From NCBI RefSeq assembly GCF_020360975.1, contig NW_025408669.1:8060001-8124000 (forward strand): DNA of 64,000 bases, in the 5' to 3' direction. The stretch's first letter is position 1. Each line of letters begins with the position of its first letter. Origin of the DNA: Hirsutella rhossiliensis. Its lineage: Eukaryota; Ascomycota; Sordariomycetes; Hypocreales; Ophiocordycipitaceae. The notes below the pieces were generated by a model, which saw nothing but the letters and a program-made list of their open reading frames with translations, searched no databases and was not told the origin of the DNA. The position numbers and the translations under genes were made by a program. Of the stretch, positions 34,187 through 47,600 are shown one piece after another.

Positions 34187-36105
34187 ATATTATATTTCTT
34201 TTTTATAAGTATATCTCTTTTTTAAGTACTACTAGCGGCTCTTACGCTAACTATATCTAGGATTTAACTAAGGCGCTTATTTATAAATAGTAGTACTTCC
34301 TTAAATACTATAGGGCTACTTATAACCTTAATAGATTTACTAACTATATATATAGTTATAATTTCTATACTAACCTTAAGACTAATAAATTTTATAATAA
34401 GTATATTAGTAATAAGACCGCCTTTTATCTTTTTTATAATATCCTTAATCCCTTTAGTCTTACTAAGGATTTAAAGGAAGGGGAGGAAATTAACCTTATA
34501 CTTATTTTACTTAAAAAGAGATTATATAGGTTTAACGAGCTCTCTCTTAAGTAATAATTAAATAGTCTTTACGTTCGCTTTTTAGTAGTCTATAGTAGGT
34601 TTACTAAGAGTAAGTAGCCTTATTTAATTACTATCTTTAGCGGTAAAAGTTTTTCTCTTAAGGTTATATATATTTAATTTAGTAAGTCGAAAATATATTA
34701 AAATTTATCTTTTAAGCGCGTTTATTTTTAATATAGTAGGTCTCCCCTTCTATAATAAAAAATAAACGTTCCTATCTATAAAGTAAAAAATCCTATTACT
34801 TAAAAGAGGTAGGTAGTAAGAATATTTATTTTCTTACTTTATTATTTAATTATATTTTTATTTATCTTCTTTAAGGTAGTAAAGGGTAGGTTATTATTAA
34901 AGAAGGGTAGGAAATATTATCTTTATTTACTTAAGGAGCTTTAAGTAGAAAATTTTAAAAAGATAAGGTAGTAAGTAAGGCACTTATAAATATCTTAGCT
35001 ATTATAGTCGTCCTTTAATTAAATAGTTAGACGGTGCCCTAGTTACTAGTTAGGTTTTAGTATACTTTTTATAATAGTTATAGATTTTTATCTTTACTAC
35101 CTTTTCCTTCCTAGCTCCTTTTTACCTCCTTCTTTTCTTATTAAATTAGTATCTTTAAAGCTCTTACTTAAAGATCCTTTTTTACTTTACTAAGTTATAA
35201 TAGCTAAACCTTAATTATATACCTTAGGCCTTTCTTAGGTATCTATAGTCGCTTTTCTTCCTCTTTTTAGCTTTAATCCTTTTAAGGTTTATTAAGGAGT
35301 CGTTATAACTATAGTACTATTTAATCTAAGGCTTCTTTACTTAATAAGAGTAGTAAATTATTTACTTTATTTATTATTTCTTCTTTTCTCTTTTTATTAA
35401 GAGTAATCTTATCCTAGAGTAATTAATAGTTCTTAGTAAAGTACTACTAACCTTTTTTATCCTTTTTAAACTTCTTTAAATACTTTCCTAGGATTATCTT
35501 ATTAAGTATAATTCTATTTAAAGTCTTAATCCTATATACTTTAAACTACTCTAAGCGTAATACTACTTAAAAGGGACTATTCTACTTTATCTAATACTTA
35601 GCTTACCTTCTTAGATTATTTAATCGTTTTATATTAAATAGTAAGATAAGGTCTCTAGGTTATAAGCTTTCTTTCCTTATTATATACTTATTAGCTTTAT
35701 TTATTCTCTTTATTAATCGATTTTAATATCTTATTACTCTTTTCTTAGCTTCTTTTATATCTTTTTCTTTTTTTTCTAAAACTTATACTTATACTTTAAA
35801 TAATTCTTTTCTTATCTTTACTTCTTTTATCTTAGATAATTAGTCGCTAAGTTAAGTATTCTACCTTAAGAAGTAGTACCGGTTCTTATTTATATAGTAG
35901 GTAGAAAGCTAATATTCTATAAGACTCTCTAACTACTATTTAGTTTATAAGGATTACTTAGTTAAGGTATTTAATCTACTTACTATTTTTCTCTACTATT
36001 TTTATAAGTATTATTATTAACCTTTAGTTATCGCGTACTCTATATATATTAATTAACGCTATCGCTTATATTTAATAAGCGGCTATATCATTTTTATAAT
36101 AGTTA
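34187..36105. other. RIP-mutated DNA of unknown family, right flank of element A
   Basis: Continues the older sequence interrupted by element A. On the + strand a frame beginning near 34223 is readable for several hundred codons with only TAA/TAG breaks, including an 89-codon uninterrupted run. I recognise no family. About 65 bases near 36030-36100 (TACTCTATATATATTAATTAACGCT and onward) match 44730-44800, linking this piece to the DNA on the far side of element D. Confidence 0.5.
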
Positions 36106-36620
36106 TAAGCCTAAGAGGAATAGTATTCCTATACCTTCTAGCTATATAAAAGGTACCTAAGGAAGCTAAAAACACCTAGTATAAAAGAAGGAAGAAAGAG
36201 CTAAAAAGAGGTATAGAAAGGAGGGTAGGGGTATAAGGGGAAGTATAAGTAGCAATAGCTTCTTATAGAGGTAGCGAGAGATAAGACGGTTATACCGGTA
36301 ATAGCTAAAAAGGAGGGGAAGACTAGTAAAAAGCTCGGTAGTTAAAAGGATATTAGTAGCTTCTTTAAGTAGGATCTTCTTTATTAATTAAGATACTAAA
36401 CGGGTATAAAGAGGGGCGTTAGATAAAGGAAAGAAGGATAATTAAGGTAAAATAATAATTACTCCCTTACCTTAATTACTGCCCCTATAAGAATTAAATA
36501 TCTCTATACTACTTATTTAACCCCTTACTTTTAATTTTACCTTTATATATTTTATATATACTTCTTATATCTCTCTTTATAAGAGTTATAAGCTTAGGTA
36601 GAGGGGTTACCCTTCCAGGA
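36106..36620 (+). mobile_element. Rearranged fragment of the B/C Copia family
   Basis: Starts with ~50 bases of the internal 5' region (GTTATAAGCCTAAGAGGAATAG), jumps near 36157 into an LTR that lacks its first ~70 bases, ends that LTR at 36594 (CTTTATAAGA), then shows the beginning of the internal region again (GTTATAAGCTTAGG). The internal-LTR-internal order implies recombination or deletion between elements. Confidence 0.7.
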
Positions 36621-36689
36621 ACTTCTTAGTAACTATATACGTACTTCTTTTAGCTAGCCTAGCGTATACTACTTAAAAGGCCTAAGGTT

Positions 36690-36694
36690 CGAGT
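36690..36694. repeat. Target-site duplication of element D (left), CGAGT
   Basis: CGAGT here corresponds to TAAGT at 44602-44606. The two differ by one C to T and one G to A, the changes RIP causes. Confidence 0.7.
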
Positions 36695-37188
36695 TATTAC
36701 GACCACGATCTAGCGAACCGCGGGGACTAATATATATTACGAGGTCACGTAATATAGGGAGCAAGGAATATTAAACGGACTAACGGGCTAATTAAGTTTA
36801 GAGCGACGGGTTACTTTAGCGCTCTAACGCTCTACGGCTAGGATCGTAGGATCGCTCTAGCGCTCTAGCGCTCTAGCGCTCCTAAGCGATAGGATTACCT
36901 AGCGCCCTTAACGATCTAGGGAAGCTCTCGAGATATATAAAAAAGGAATAGAATACTCCTTTAGATAGATAGCTTAATAGCTTTTAATATATTATAATTA
37001 TTATAATCTTTATTACGATCTTATCTTTAATTCTAATTACTTAATTACTTAGTTATAGTCTATAGTCTATAACCTTTAACTTATTACTAACGTAATATAC
37101 TTATTATTACTTAGACCACGCCTTATTATATCTATTAATATAAACCCCTTAATAGGTTTATCTCTTAGGAATAATACTAGTTATTATA
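36695..37188 (+). repeat. 5' LTR of element D
   Basis: 494 bp, from TATTACGACC (originally TG-initial) to GTTATTATA. The ends form inverted repeats (TATTACGAC against GTCGTTATA in the right copy). It contains a tandem GCTCTAGC octamer array at 36853-36881. Same length as the right LTR. Confidence 0.9.
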
Positions 37189-40100
37189 TATTAAAAGCTC
37201 TTATTTAGTATAATACCGCGTTACTTTAAGTAATATTATAACTATTAATATACCTATATAGTAAGCTAGATTAACTAACTCTAGAGCTACTATATTACCT
37301 TAGGATATAATACGCGAAATTATCGCCCTTCGATATAAGGTATAGTTACTTAAGAACGGAGGAGGTAATAAATAAGTTAAGGACCTTAGAAAAGTAGTTA
37401 AACTAAAATAGCTAGGACTATTTAACGGTACTTATAGTACGCTTTAAGACTTTCTTACCTAACTTAAGGCCTATTATTAGTTTCTCCTTACTAAACTCTT
37501 AGACCTAGTCGAAAAGGTACTCTACGTAAGAAATTATTTATCTAGAATAGTACTCGCTTAATTTAGACTTATTATAAGGGATTTTCTCGATAACTAACTA
37601 GCGTAATAAGATAATAAGATAAATAAAGTCTTTACTAGTTTCTAGGGATTTAAAGAAGCTATTATAAAGGTATTTAGAATAACTAATAAGGAACGAGAAG
37701 CTAAATAAAAACTTTAAGAACTCTAATAAAGGATCTTAGTATTAGATTATACTATAAAGTTCTATTAAGTTACCTTAAAGCTTAATTAAGACGACGAACC
37801 TCTTATATTACGATTCTACGACGGGCTTAAAGAAGAAGTTAAAGACGAGCTCTATAAGGAAAATCGACCTAATAACCTCTTAGACTATATTACTATAGTA
37901 GTATAAATCAACGATAGATAGTACGCGCGATACTAAGAAAAGAAATAAGGAAGAGGAAACTAAAACCTTTCCTATAAAAATAACTTTAACTAACGTAGTA
38001 ACTATAAAAAGAAGCGCGAAACTCCTATTACCTATACCTATATAACTAACTTAGGTAGGATAGATTTAGATATAATATAGAAAAGTAAAGGAAAGTATTT
38101 TAACTATAGGAAACTTAGATATTACTTTAAAGAATATAAATAACCTTATAAGGAAAATAAAACCTACTAAGTACTAGCCTTAGAAGGTAAGAAATACTTA
38201 AACGCTATTAATAGATAAGAACTAAAGTATAAACTCCTTAGTTAGACTATATACTATAACGACGAAATATAGTATACTTAAGTAATAAGAATATTACTAA
38301 ATAGTTCTTAAAGCTATTAAGGAAAACCCTTATAATAATATAACGAAGGGATCTTAAAATATAGAAATAAGTTAAATTTATAAAACTAAAATACCCCTAT
38401 CTTAAAAGAGTCTCTTAAGACTAGATTAAAAAGAACGGTAAATAATTCTAGGAAGATATATAAAATAAAAATCGATAATAATAATAGGTAGTTTATAAGT
38501 AATATAATAAAGAAGATATAGATATAGCCCTTATACTTATAAAACTTAGATAATAACTTAAAGAGGAATAACGAAGTATCGATAATATAAGCTTTAAAGA
38601 ATAAGAAATACCTAGAGAAATAGAAGATAAGAATAAACTTATACTACTACCCTTACTATTAAGGGAAAATACTATAATTAGAAAATACGCTTTATACTTC
38701 GAAGAATTTAAAGAAATACTTAAAATTAAAACTTAATAAATACCTTAAATTCTTATAGAAAACTAATAAGCTATATTAATTTAATATTAACTAGTACTAT
38801 ATAAAGGAGACTATACTATAGCTATCGCTATAGTCGATACCTTTATAGCTTTATAATAAGAATAGTAACTATAAGGAGAATTTAAAGACGATCTATAAAT
38901 ACTACTTACTTATAAGTACTATAAGTATATTTTATAGATATTATACGTTTACTTAGATTATATAATATACTTTTAAATAAAAGGTATAATATAACGCTTT
39001 CTTAGTTAAGTTTAAGGGATAAGTACTTTTAAAACCCTACCTAAGTATAAAACTAAACTACTAGAAAATCGATTAACGATACCTAAATAACTAAGTTATA
39101 TTATTAGGACCTAATTATAGTATACTACTTAAATACCGCGATAATTACGGTTTATTAACGAGATATCTTTTAAAGATATATAAAATCTATAAACTCGCTG
39201 AAATAAAAGAATAGTATAATACTACTTACTCTAAAGTATCTAAATCCTTAATCTTTTAAAGACTTATATAATAAGTTAAATATAATAAAGAAGATTATAA
39301 CGAATATATATACTTAAACTATAGAGTTTATAAATATAAAAAGGTATAAGTATAGTATAAACGATATAATAGTATATTAAAAGACTATTAGTAATATATA
39401 TAAAGGCTATAAGCTATATTCGACTAAGGAAGAATTAATAAGGAAATACTATATAAAAAATAAAAAGACGCTAAACGAAAACTTAACCTTTAATATAAAA
39501 ATAAATAGAATTATAAAGTATAGTATATAATTAACTATAAAGTAGTATAATATAAATAATATAGCGTTAAGAAATAAGAAATCTTTAATTAGCTATAAGA
39601 AATTAGCCTCTTAAGCCCTAATATAATACTATATAACGAAAATATAAAGAAACGATATTAATAATAAATTAAAGAAGAATATATAAATAAAATAAATAAG
39701 GACTAAGTAAAAAATAAGGCATGCTATCTATAAAAGGGCTATAGACTAGCACGATACGATAAGATCTAAGGACCTTATATATAGTAATAGTAAGCTATAG
39801 TAACTAAATAGTATTAAATATCTAAATCGCGGGATATTACGCGTATATACTTTTAGACTATAGTATAATAGGTAATTACGTTTTACTTAAAGTCGTTAAT
39901 CGTTATTAACTTATATAAAGATATAAGATAGATCTATATAAACTTATAAATATTAAAGGAGAGGCCTTTAACTATAATAATAGAATTATTAATATAGAGA
40001 TTAATTACCTTAATATTAATATTTAGGGCTATAATAAATAAGTTAACTTTAATATTATAGATATTAAAGAATATAACCTTATATTAAGACTTCTATAGCT

Positions 40101-43100
40101 ATAGGAGAGTAACCTACTAATTAACTAGAAAACTAGCTAGCTATATTAGAATAAAGATATAAGTTTCTAGGATTAATAAAACTAAAAGAAAGCAAAATTT
40201 TATAATAATTTAGCTACTAAATAAGATCAAAGGGATAACGGTTTAAGTAAATTATTATAGGCTTTAGCGATATAAATAAAAATAGTAACTAAACTAGCGG
40301 ATATAATAAAATCGATTAATAAGACCTATATACTAACTAATACGGCTATATAACCTAGCATCTAATATAAATAAAATAAAGGATATAATATAAAGATTTA
40401 AAGAGTTATTACTACTCTAAGAAAAGACCTTAAATAAATTAATAAAGAGCTTAAGTTAAGAGAAACTAGCTCTTAAAAGAAAGAATAAAGCCTATAAGAT
40501 AGAATAAAGAATATCCCTTAGGAATACTAGAAATATAATAAACTCTTTAAGGAAGAACTTAAGATAGGGTTACTTAAATATAGCTAATAAGACTATAAAA
40601 TTTATCTTAAGGATAGAATAACGCCGACGTTTTATAAGATCTATAACTTAAATAAAAAGCAACTATAAATACTACGCGACTACCTTAATAAGAATCTATA
40701 AAAGGGATATATATAAACGTTAATATCTAAAGTAAGCTACTTAGTTATATTTATTTTAAAGAAAAATAGTAAGCTATAACTAGTTATTAACTATAAACGC
40801 TTAAACGATATTATAATAAAAGACCGAATACTATTATAACTTATATCGGAATTACGAGATCGACTATATAGTAAAAAATAGTTTATAGCCCTTAATCTTA
40901 AAAGCGCTTATAACTTAATACGTATAAAAAAGGGATATAAATAGATAATAGCCTTTAGAACGAAATTTAAACTATTTAAATATCTAGTAATACTATTTAG
41001 ACTTATAAATATACTAGCTACCTTTTAATAGATAATTAATAATATCCTATATAAAGACTTAAATATCTTTATAGTAGTATACCTAGATAATATCCTAATC
41101 TTCTTAGATACCTTAGAAGAATATAAAGAATATATTTATAAGGTACTTAGTATACTTTAAAATATAAAGTTATTAGTTAAACTAAAGAAAAGTAAGTTCT
41201 ATATATAAAAAGTAGACTTCCTTAGATATATAATCTTACTAAGAGAGATATAAATATAATAAAATAAGATTAACTTAGTTAAAGAATAGCTAACGCTAAA
41301 AAACGTTAAGGATATATAAAGTTTCCTAGGATTTATAAATTACTACCGACGATTTATTAAAGATTTTAGAAAGATCGTAGTACTATTATATAACTTAATA
41401 AAAAAGAAAAAAGAATTTATATAAAACGATAAAGCTAACGAAGCTTTCGAATATATTAAAACTATAATTATATAAGAACTAGTCTTAACTACCTTTAATC
41501 TAAAATAATAAATTAAACTCGAAACTAATATATTAGATTTTACTTTAAGAGTATAAATCGGATAAAAAGATAATAAAGGAAGATTATAACTAATTATATT
41601 CTACTTAAAGAAGCTATATAGCGTAGAACTTAATTACCCTATCTATAATAAAGAATTCCTTATAATTATTTAAGCTTTTAAGGAATTTTAATATTACCTT
41701 CTTAAAGGTAAATATAAAGTTAAGGTCTATATAGACTATAAGAATATCTTATATTTTATAATAACGTAATAGTTAAATAGATAATAGATTTAATAGGCCG
41801 AATACTTATTAGAATTTAACTATAAAATAATCTATAAAAACGGAATAGAAAACGGCCGAGCTAATACCTTTAGTCGATAAAGTAACTACGATATAGGAGC
41901 ACCTATAGTAAAAGGATAGCTCCTAGAAATTAATAAAAATAGGAACTACTAGTAACGATAGCTAAATATAATATTTAAAGTATAACCTAATAACTTAATA
42001 TACTAAAAGATCCTAAAATAGATAAAAGAATATAAAGTACTAAACGGATATAATATAGGATATTTAGAACTTCTAATATATAAAAATAAAATCTAGATAC
42101 TACTAGAATTATAAGATAAAGTTATATAAGATATATATAAATATCTAATATATAGATACTAGGGAATCTAAAGAATAATAGAATAGAACGGATTAAACGA
42201 TAATATAACTTCCTATAGCTTAAAGAAGTAGTATAATAAGTTATTAAAGAATATAAACTTTACGTACGAAGTAAAGCTAAACGATATAAACTATATAGAG
42301 AATTATAACCGCTACTAGTACTAAAGAAACTATAGGATTTAATAGCTTTTAACTATATTATAAAGCTACTACTATTAAAAGAACCTATAACTAACGTTAA
42401 GTATAATAGTATATTTATTATTACTAATAGATTAATAAAGTATAGATACTTTTTACTATATAAAGAAGTAAGTAATATAGAAGAGCTAGTATATATATTC
42501 CTATAAATAATTATTAGTAATTATAGACTACTAAACGAGATTATCTTTAATAGAGGAAGTATATTTATAGCTAAGTTTTAGTAAGCTCTTATAGTATAAT
42601 TAGGGACGAAATATAAGCTTAGTATAGCTTATTACCTATAAATAGATAGATAAATAAAACGACTTAACTAAACGCTTAAATAATATTTACGATACTATAT
42701 TAGTTATAAATAAAATAATTAAGTTAAATAGCTACTAATAGCGTAACTAGCTTATAATAGCTTAGTTATAGAAATAACTAAGCTCTTACTAGTATACGCT
42801 AATTATAGATATAACCTAGAAGTATTTAAGGTTACTTAATAAGGACTATAAGTAAAACGAGCGATACTATAAGTAAATTAGCTATAAAAATTATATAAAG
42901 AAATATAATAAGAACTTTAATTTATTAGGGAATAAATATCTACTTACTATAATCGGAAAAGATTATAAGGACTAATCTTTTAAGAGGGAGATATAGTCTA
43001 CCTTATATAACGAAATATTAAAATAAAATAACTAAGTAATAAATTAGATTTTAAAAAACTTAGACCGTTTAAGGTTAAGAAAACTATTTTAAAAGTTAAC

Positions 43101-44107
43101 TATAAACTTTCGCTACTAATAATAATATAGATATACCCGATATTTTATATCTTATTATTAGAACTAGTACTATAAAACGCTAAACTATAGGATAAAATCG
43201 AAGTTAACGATAATTAGGAATATAAAGCCGAATAAATACTAGATATAAGAAAATAAGGTTAGTAATAAGAATACCTTATTAAGTAGAAGGGATATAGACT
43301 AAAGGAAAATACCTAGGAACTACTTAAGCACCTAACCTACTATAGCTCTCTACTTTAATAGTTCTACTAAGCGAACCCTTAATTAGAAATATAAGGTTAC
43401 TAAGAATAGTATCTTAGTTTAATACGTCTAAGGCACTAAACGATTAAACCTCGCTAATAGTAATAGTTTCCTTATTTAATAAACGAACCGATTTATCTTA
43501 AGAAGAACGCGTTATACTATCTTCTTCGTTAATAGCTTATATACCCCGCTAAAATAACTTACTACCTCGGTCTTTTAAGAAACGCTTTTATTTCCTAATC
43601 TAAGCTAGGCGAGCTATCGCTTCCTTTAACGCTTCTTTTACTTTCTATTCGTTTAAATTAATCTTTTACTATTAATTTATAACGCGACGAACTAAAAAAG
43701 AAGGAATATTAGTAAAAAAGAATAATAAGAAAGGAAAGGGATAAAACGAATAGGCGGACGCTATATTATAACTATTATAAGAACGTCCTATAGAGGTATA
43801 TTTAGAATACTAATTAGAACGCTCGCTAACTTTATAAGTTAGGCCTAACTAAAAATAATAGGAGTAAGGTATAATTTTAATACTATAGATCTCGGTCTAA
43901 GATATTAGCTCCGATCGTTAATATAATTTATCGGAATTATAGGAACGGGATTTTTAAATATAACTAGATATACTATTAGTAGTATATCCTAAGAGGATAA
44001 AAGAATAAGGAACGATATACTTACGTATAACGTAATAAGGGTATATTTATATACGGCGGCTAAAGTAGTAGGTCTTAGGGATAAGACTAAAAGGAAGGGA
44101 AGCATCC
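37189..44107 (+). pseudogene. Element D gag-pol remnant
   Basis: Degraded polyprotein. The nucleocapsid knuckle reads FNYRKLRYYFKEY, with Cys and His codons turned into Tyr. The RT region keeps SAYNLIRI, AFRTKFKLF and VYLDNILIF. The integrase region keeps a readable stretch around 42340-42520 with a DRLTKYGYF-like block (as ...NRLIKYRYF). A - strand open frame at 43989-44177 is a chance survivor, not a gene. The element is dead. Confidence 0.85.
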
Positions 44108-44601
44108 TATTATAACTATAGTCTAGCGAACCGCGGGGACTAATATATATTACGAGGTTATATAATATAGGGAGCAAGGAATATTAGACGGACTAATAGG
44201 CTAATTAAGTTTAAAGCGACGGGTTACTTTAGCGCTTTAACGCTTTATAGCTAGGATCGTAAGATCGCTCTAGCGCTTTAGCGCTCTAACGCTCCTAAGC
44301 GACGGGATTACCTAGCGCCCTCGACTATCTAAGGAAGCTATTAAGATATATAAAGAAGGAACGGAATACTCCTTTAAATAGATAGCTCGATAGCTTTTAA
44401 TATATTATAATTATTACGATCTTTATTACGATCTTATCTTTAATTCCGATTACTTAATTACTTAGTTATAGTCTATAGTCTATAACCTCCGACTTATTAC
44501 TAACGTAATATACTTATTATTACTTAGACCACGCCCTATTATATCTACTAATATAAACCCCTCGATAGGTTTATCCCTTAGGAATAATACTAGTCGTTAT
44601 A
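44108..44601 (+). repeat. 3' LTR of element D
   Basis: 494 bp, TATTATAACTATAG to GTCGTTATA. Differences from the 5' LTR are mostly transitions. The octamer array appears at 44266-44295. Confidence 0.9.
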
Positions 44602-44606
44602 TAAGT
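44602..44606. repeat. Target-site duplication of element D (right), TAAGT
   Basis: Pairs with CGAGT at 36690-36694 after allowing RIP transitions. Confidence 0.7.
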
Positions 44607-44699
44607 CCTATTAAAGTAATTACGCGGTATTAGTATAGGGCCTACCTATATAAAAATTCCCTTTATAGTCTAGGATATCTAGGTATCTTAGGACGAATT

Positions 44700-47600
44700 A
44701 ACTTAGTATCCTTAAGGGAGTATATTATATACTCTATATATATTAATTAACGCTATTACTTATATCTAATAAGCGGCTATATCTTTTTTATAAAACTAAT
44801 ACCTTTATTTTACTACTACGTTTGCTTTTAGATTATATACTAAAGTTTAAATAACTTTAATACTTATATCCTTTAAGATATACTTATAGTCTTTCTTTAT
44901 TTCGGGACCTTTATTAATTATAGTATATAGTATTACGCTATACTTATAAATAATAAAGAGTATAAATTTAGTTATAGCTCTTATAGTAATCTCTTTAACT
45001 AGGGTTACTTCTACCTATTTAGTAAGGTCGTCTTATACTTTTATAAGGTACGAATACCTATAATTAGATAGTATATACTAGCTATTAAAGTAAATTTTAC
45101 TTATAAGGTAGCTAGGCGCGGTCGCGGTTATAACTTCCTAAGGTCTCTTAGTTATAAAGTATTAGTATTCTTTATAAGAAGAGATTATACTATAAATATC
45201 GTTTTAAAGGCTAGCTTACTAATACTTATTATTTATAAATATATATATAACTTATTATCCTTTATATCCTATTTATATATAGTACTTTACGATAATCCTT
45301 TTTTATTTTTTAGGTTGTCTATAACTAGTATAGGTCCCCTTTCTTTCTTCTGAAGGAGTCGCTAAAGCTTTTAATCTTTAATATAGAAATTTAGACTCTT
45401 TAAGTATAGCTTTTTATAGTCTTATTTAAAAAAGGCCCTCTAGCTATTTTAACGTTTAAAGGAAGTCTATAATTATCCTTAATTCCTTTAAGTAGTCCCT
45501 TATACTACGTTTAAGTAAAAGTTTATAGACTTTTTAATATCGCTTTCTATTTCCCTATCTAATATATTAAAAGGTCCTTTAAGCTTTCTTAAGAGTTTAT
45601 TAGCTATACTATTCTTCTTACCTTCGACGTATTATATAGTAAAGTTAAAGAGGAAAATATAGCTTATCTAGTAAGTTACTATAGCTTTAAGGATGTCTTT
45701 AAGGGCACCTTTTAGTTAATTAACTAGGACCTATATATTAGTTTTTAAGATAAAATATACGCTATATAAGTATATTCTTAGTCTCTTAAGTATACCTAAT
45801 ATAGCCCTATACTCCCTCTTTATTATATTATATTTAGTTTTTACTAATAACTATATTTTACTTTTAGACCTTATAAGGCGCCTCTTTCTATCGACGATTT
45901 ATATTAAAACTACTCCTTAGCTAAGTAAACTAGTATTATATATTAAAATAATATCTTCTTTTTTTAAGCTAACGTTAAGGGATATTAAAAAGACTAGATT
46001 AGTAATAGCTTCTTTAAAAGCAGCTATTACTTTTACTTATTTATATCCCTACTCTTAGTAAACTTCTTTCTTTAATAGGTCTATAAAGGGTTTTACTAAG
46101 ATAGTAAACTATTTAATCTAGATTTAATAGTATCTTATAATACTAAGGAAAGCTTTAATATACGTTATATTAAGGTATCTTATTTATTCCTTAATCTTAA
46201 TAACTTTAGCTTATATAGGGCACCTTTTATTTATTCTATAAATATAACTAATAACTTCGGTTACTTACTAATAGAATTTCGATTTAGCCTTTATAATTAT
46301 ATAACTAAAGAGTTTAACGTTAACTAGGACTTTATTAAGGTTAATAAGGTATTTAAAGATAAATCTCTTTACTCTTAGCGCTACCTCTTTATTATTATAT
46401 ATTATATTAGGCCCTTTAATACTTATATTATTAAGGAAATTCCTATAGATATTTAATATAAGGTCTTATAGGATTCTTTATACTATTCTTATAAATTAGC
46501 TAACTAAGTTTATAGCCCTTTAAGGGAGTATATATATATATAAGAGGCTAATAAGTATTATAAATATCGTTAAGTTATAGCTTTTAATATTAAGAGGGAT
46601 TTAATTATAGCTTAAAAAAAGGTCTAGGAAGAAAAGGATCTTATATATTAAGAGTAGTTACTAAACTTATTAATATTTAGCGTTAGGTTTATATCTCTTA
46701 TTATAACGGTATTTATATATATAGTAGAATTAATTAAGCGTAGTCCTTTATCTTTCTTTACTATAAGGAAAATAGGGTTCTTATAAGGCCTATACCCTTT
46801 TTTAAGGACTTTTATTTCTAGTTTAATTTTAAGGATATTAATAACTTTCTACTTTATTACTTTTTAGATTAAAATTAAAGCTACTTACTACGCTTTATAT
46901 TCTATTATCTTAATAACTTATAAGAGGGCTATAGCTAGGTTAACTTTACCTCTTTTTATAAAGTCCTAGGATAACGCTACTTCCTTATTAAATAAAATAC
47001 TATTAAAGATCCGGATTTCTACCTTTATAAGAAAGCCCTTAAATTATTTATAAATTACTTTAAGTTTCTTTTATATTAGCCGCTTTCCTTTCTATATACT
47101 TAAGAATTTTCCTATTAAGTATTCTAAGTAAGGTCTAGGCTATATCTTATTTTTAACGGTATTTTATTTAGTCTTCTTTTAGTTAAGGTCCTTTTTTAGT
47201 ATCGAGCTATTTAATAAAGTATTATTAATAGGGTTAATCTTATTTACTTTTCTTTTAAAGAGATTATTAACTCTTAGATTATATAATCTAATAGGTCGTT
47301 TCCTCCTTATTTTAACTTTTACTTTCTAGATCTTTCTAAAATTCTTTCTAGCTCTAATAATATTTTTCTTAAATTCTCCTATAGCCTCTATAACTATAAC
47401 TTTAATAATCTCTTTTATTATTTTAAATCTAATAGCTAGAATTACTTTATCTCCTTTATTTATAAATAATTACTATTATACTAGTACTATTAAGGGCTTA
47501 TTTACGCTAGTATAGGCTAGGTTAAGGACTTAGTTAGCGCCCCCTTTATAACTAAGGATCTTACCTCTTAGTAAGAGAATCTCGGCTATTAAGGTATCTA

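Larger units (their letters stand above)
36695..44601 (+). mobile_element. Element D: Gypsy (Ty3-type) LTR retrotransposon, heavily RIP-mutated
   Basis: 7907 bp with 494-bp LTRs. Domain order on the + strand: gag with zinc knuckle (~38091-38139), RT (~40650-41110, with VYLDNILI at 41077-41100 where the second Asp of the YLDD box has become Asn), the NYYRRFI block at ~41338, RNase H (~41500-41880), and integrase (~42150-43000). RT before integrase defines Gypsy. A purine tract AAAAGGAAGGGAA at 44089-44101 sits just before the 3' LTR. CA/TG are almost eliminated and every frame is broken. Confidence 0.93.

Noticed and set aside
36684..36708. GGTTCGAGTT, resembling a tRNA T-loop
   Set aside because: No acceptor, D or anticodon arm can be folded around it; it straddles the TSD and start of element D's LTR.
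43989..44177. 62-codon - strand open frame
   Set aside because: Overlaps the 3' end and LTR of element D; hydrophobic only because the DNA is AT-rich.
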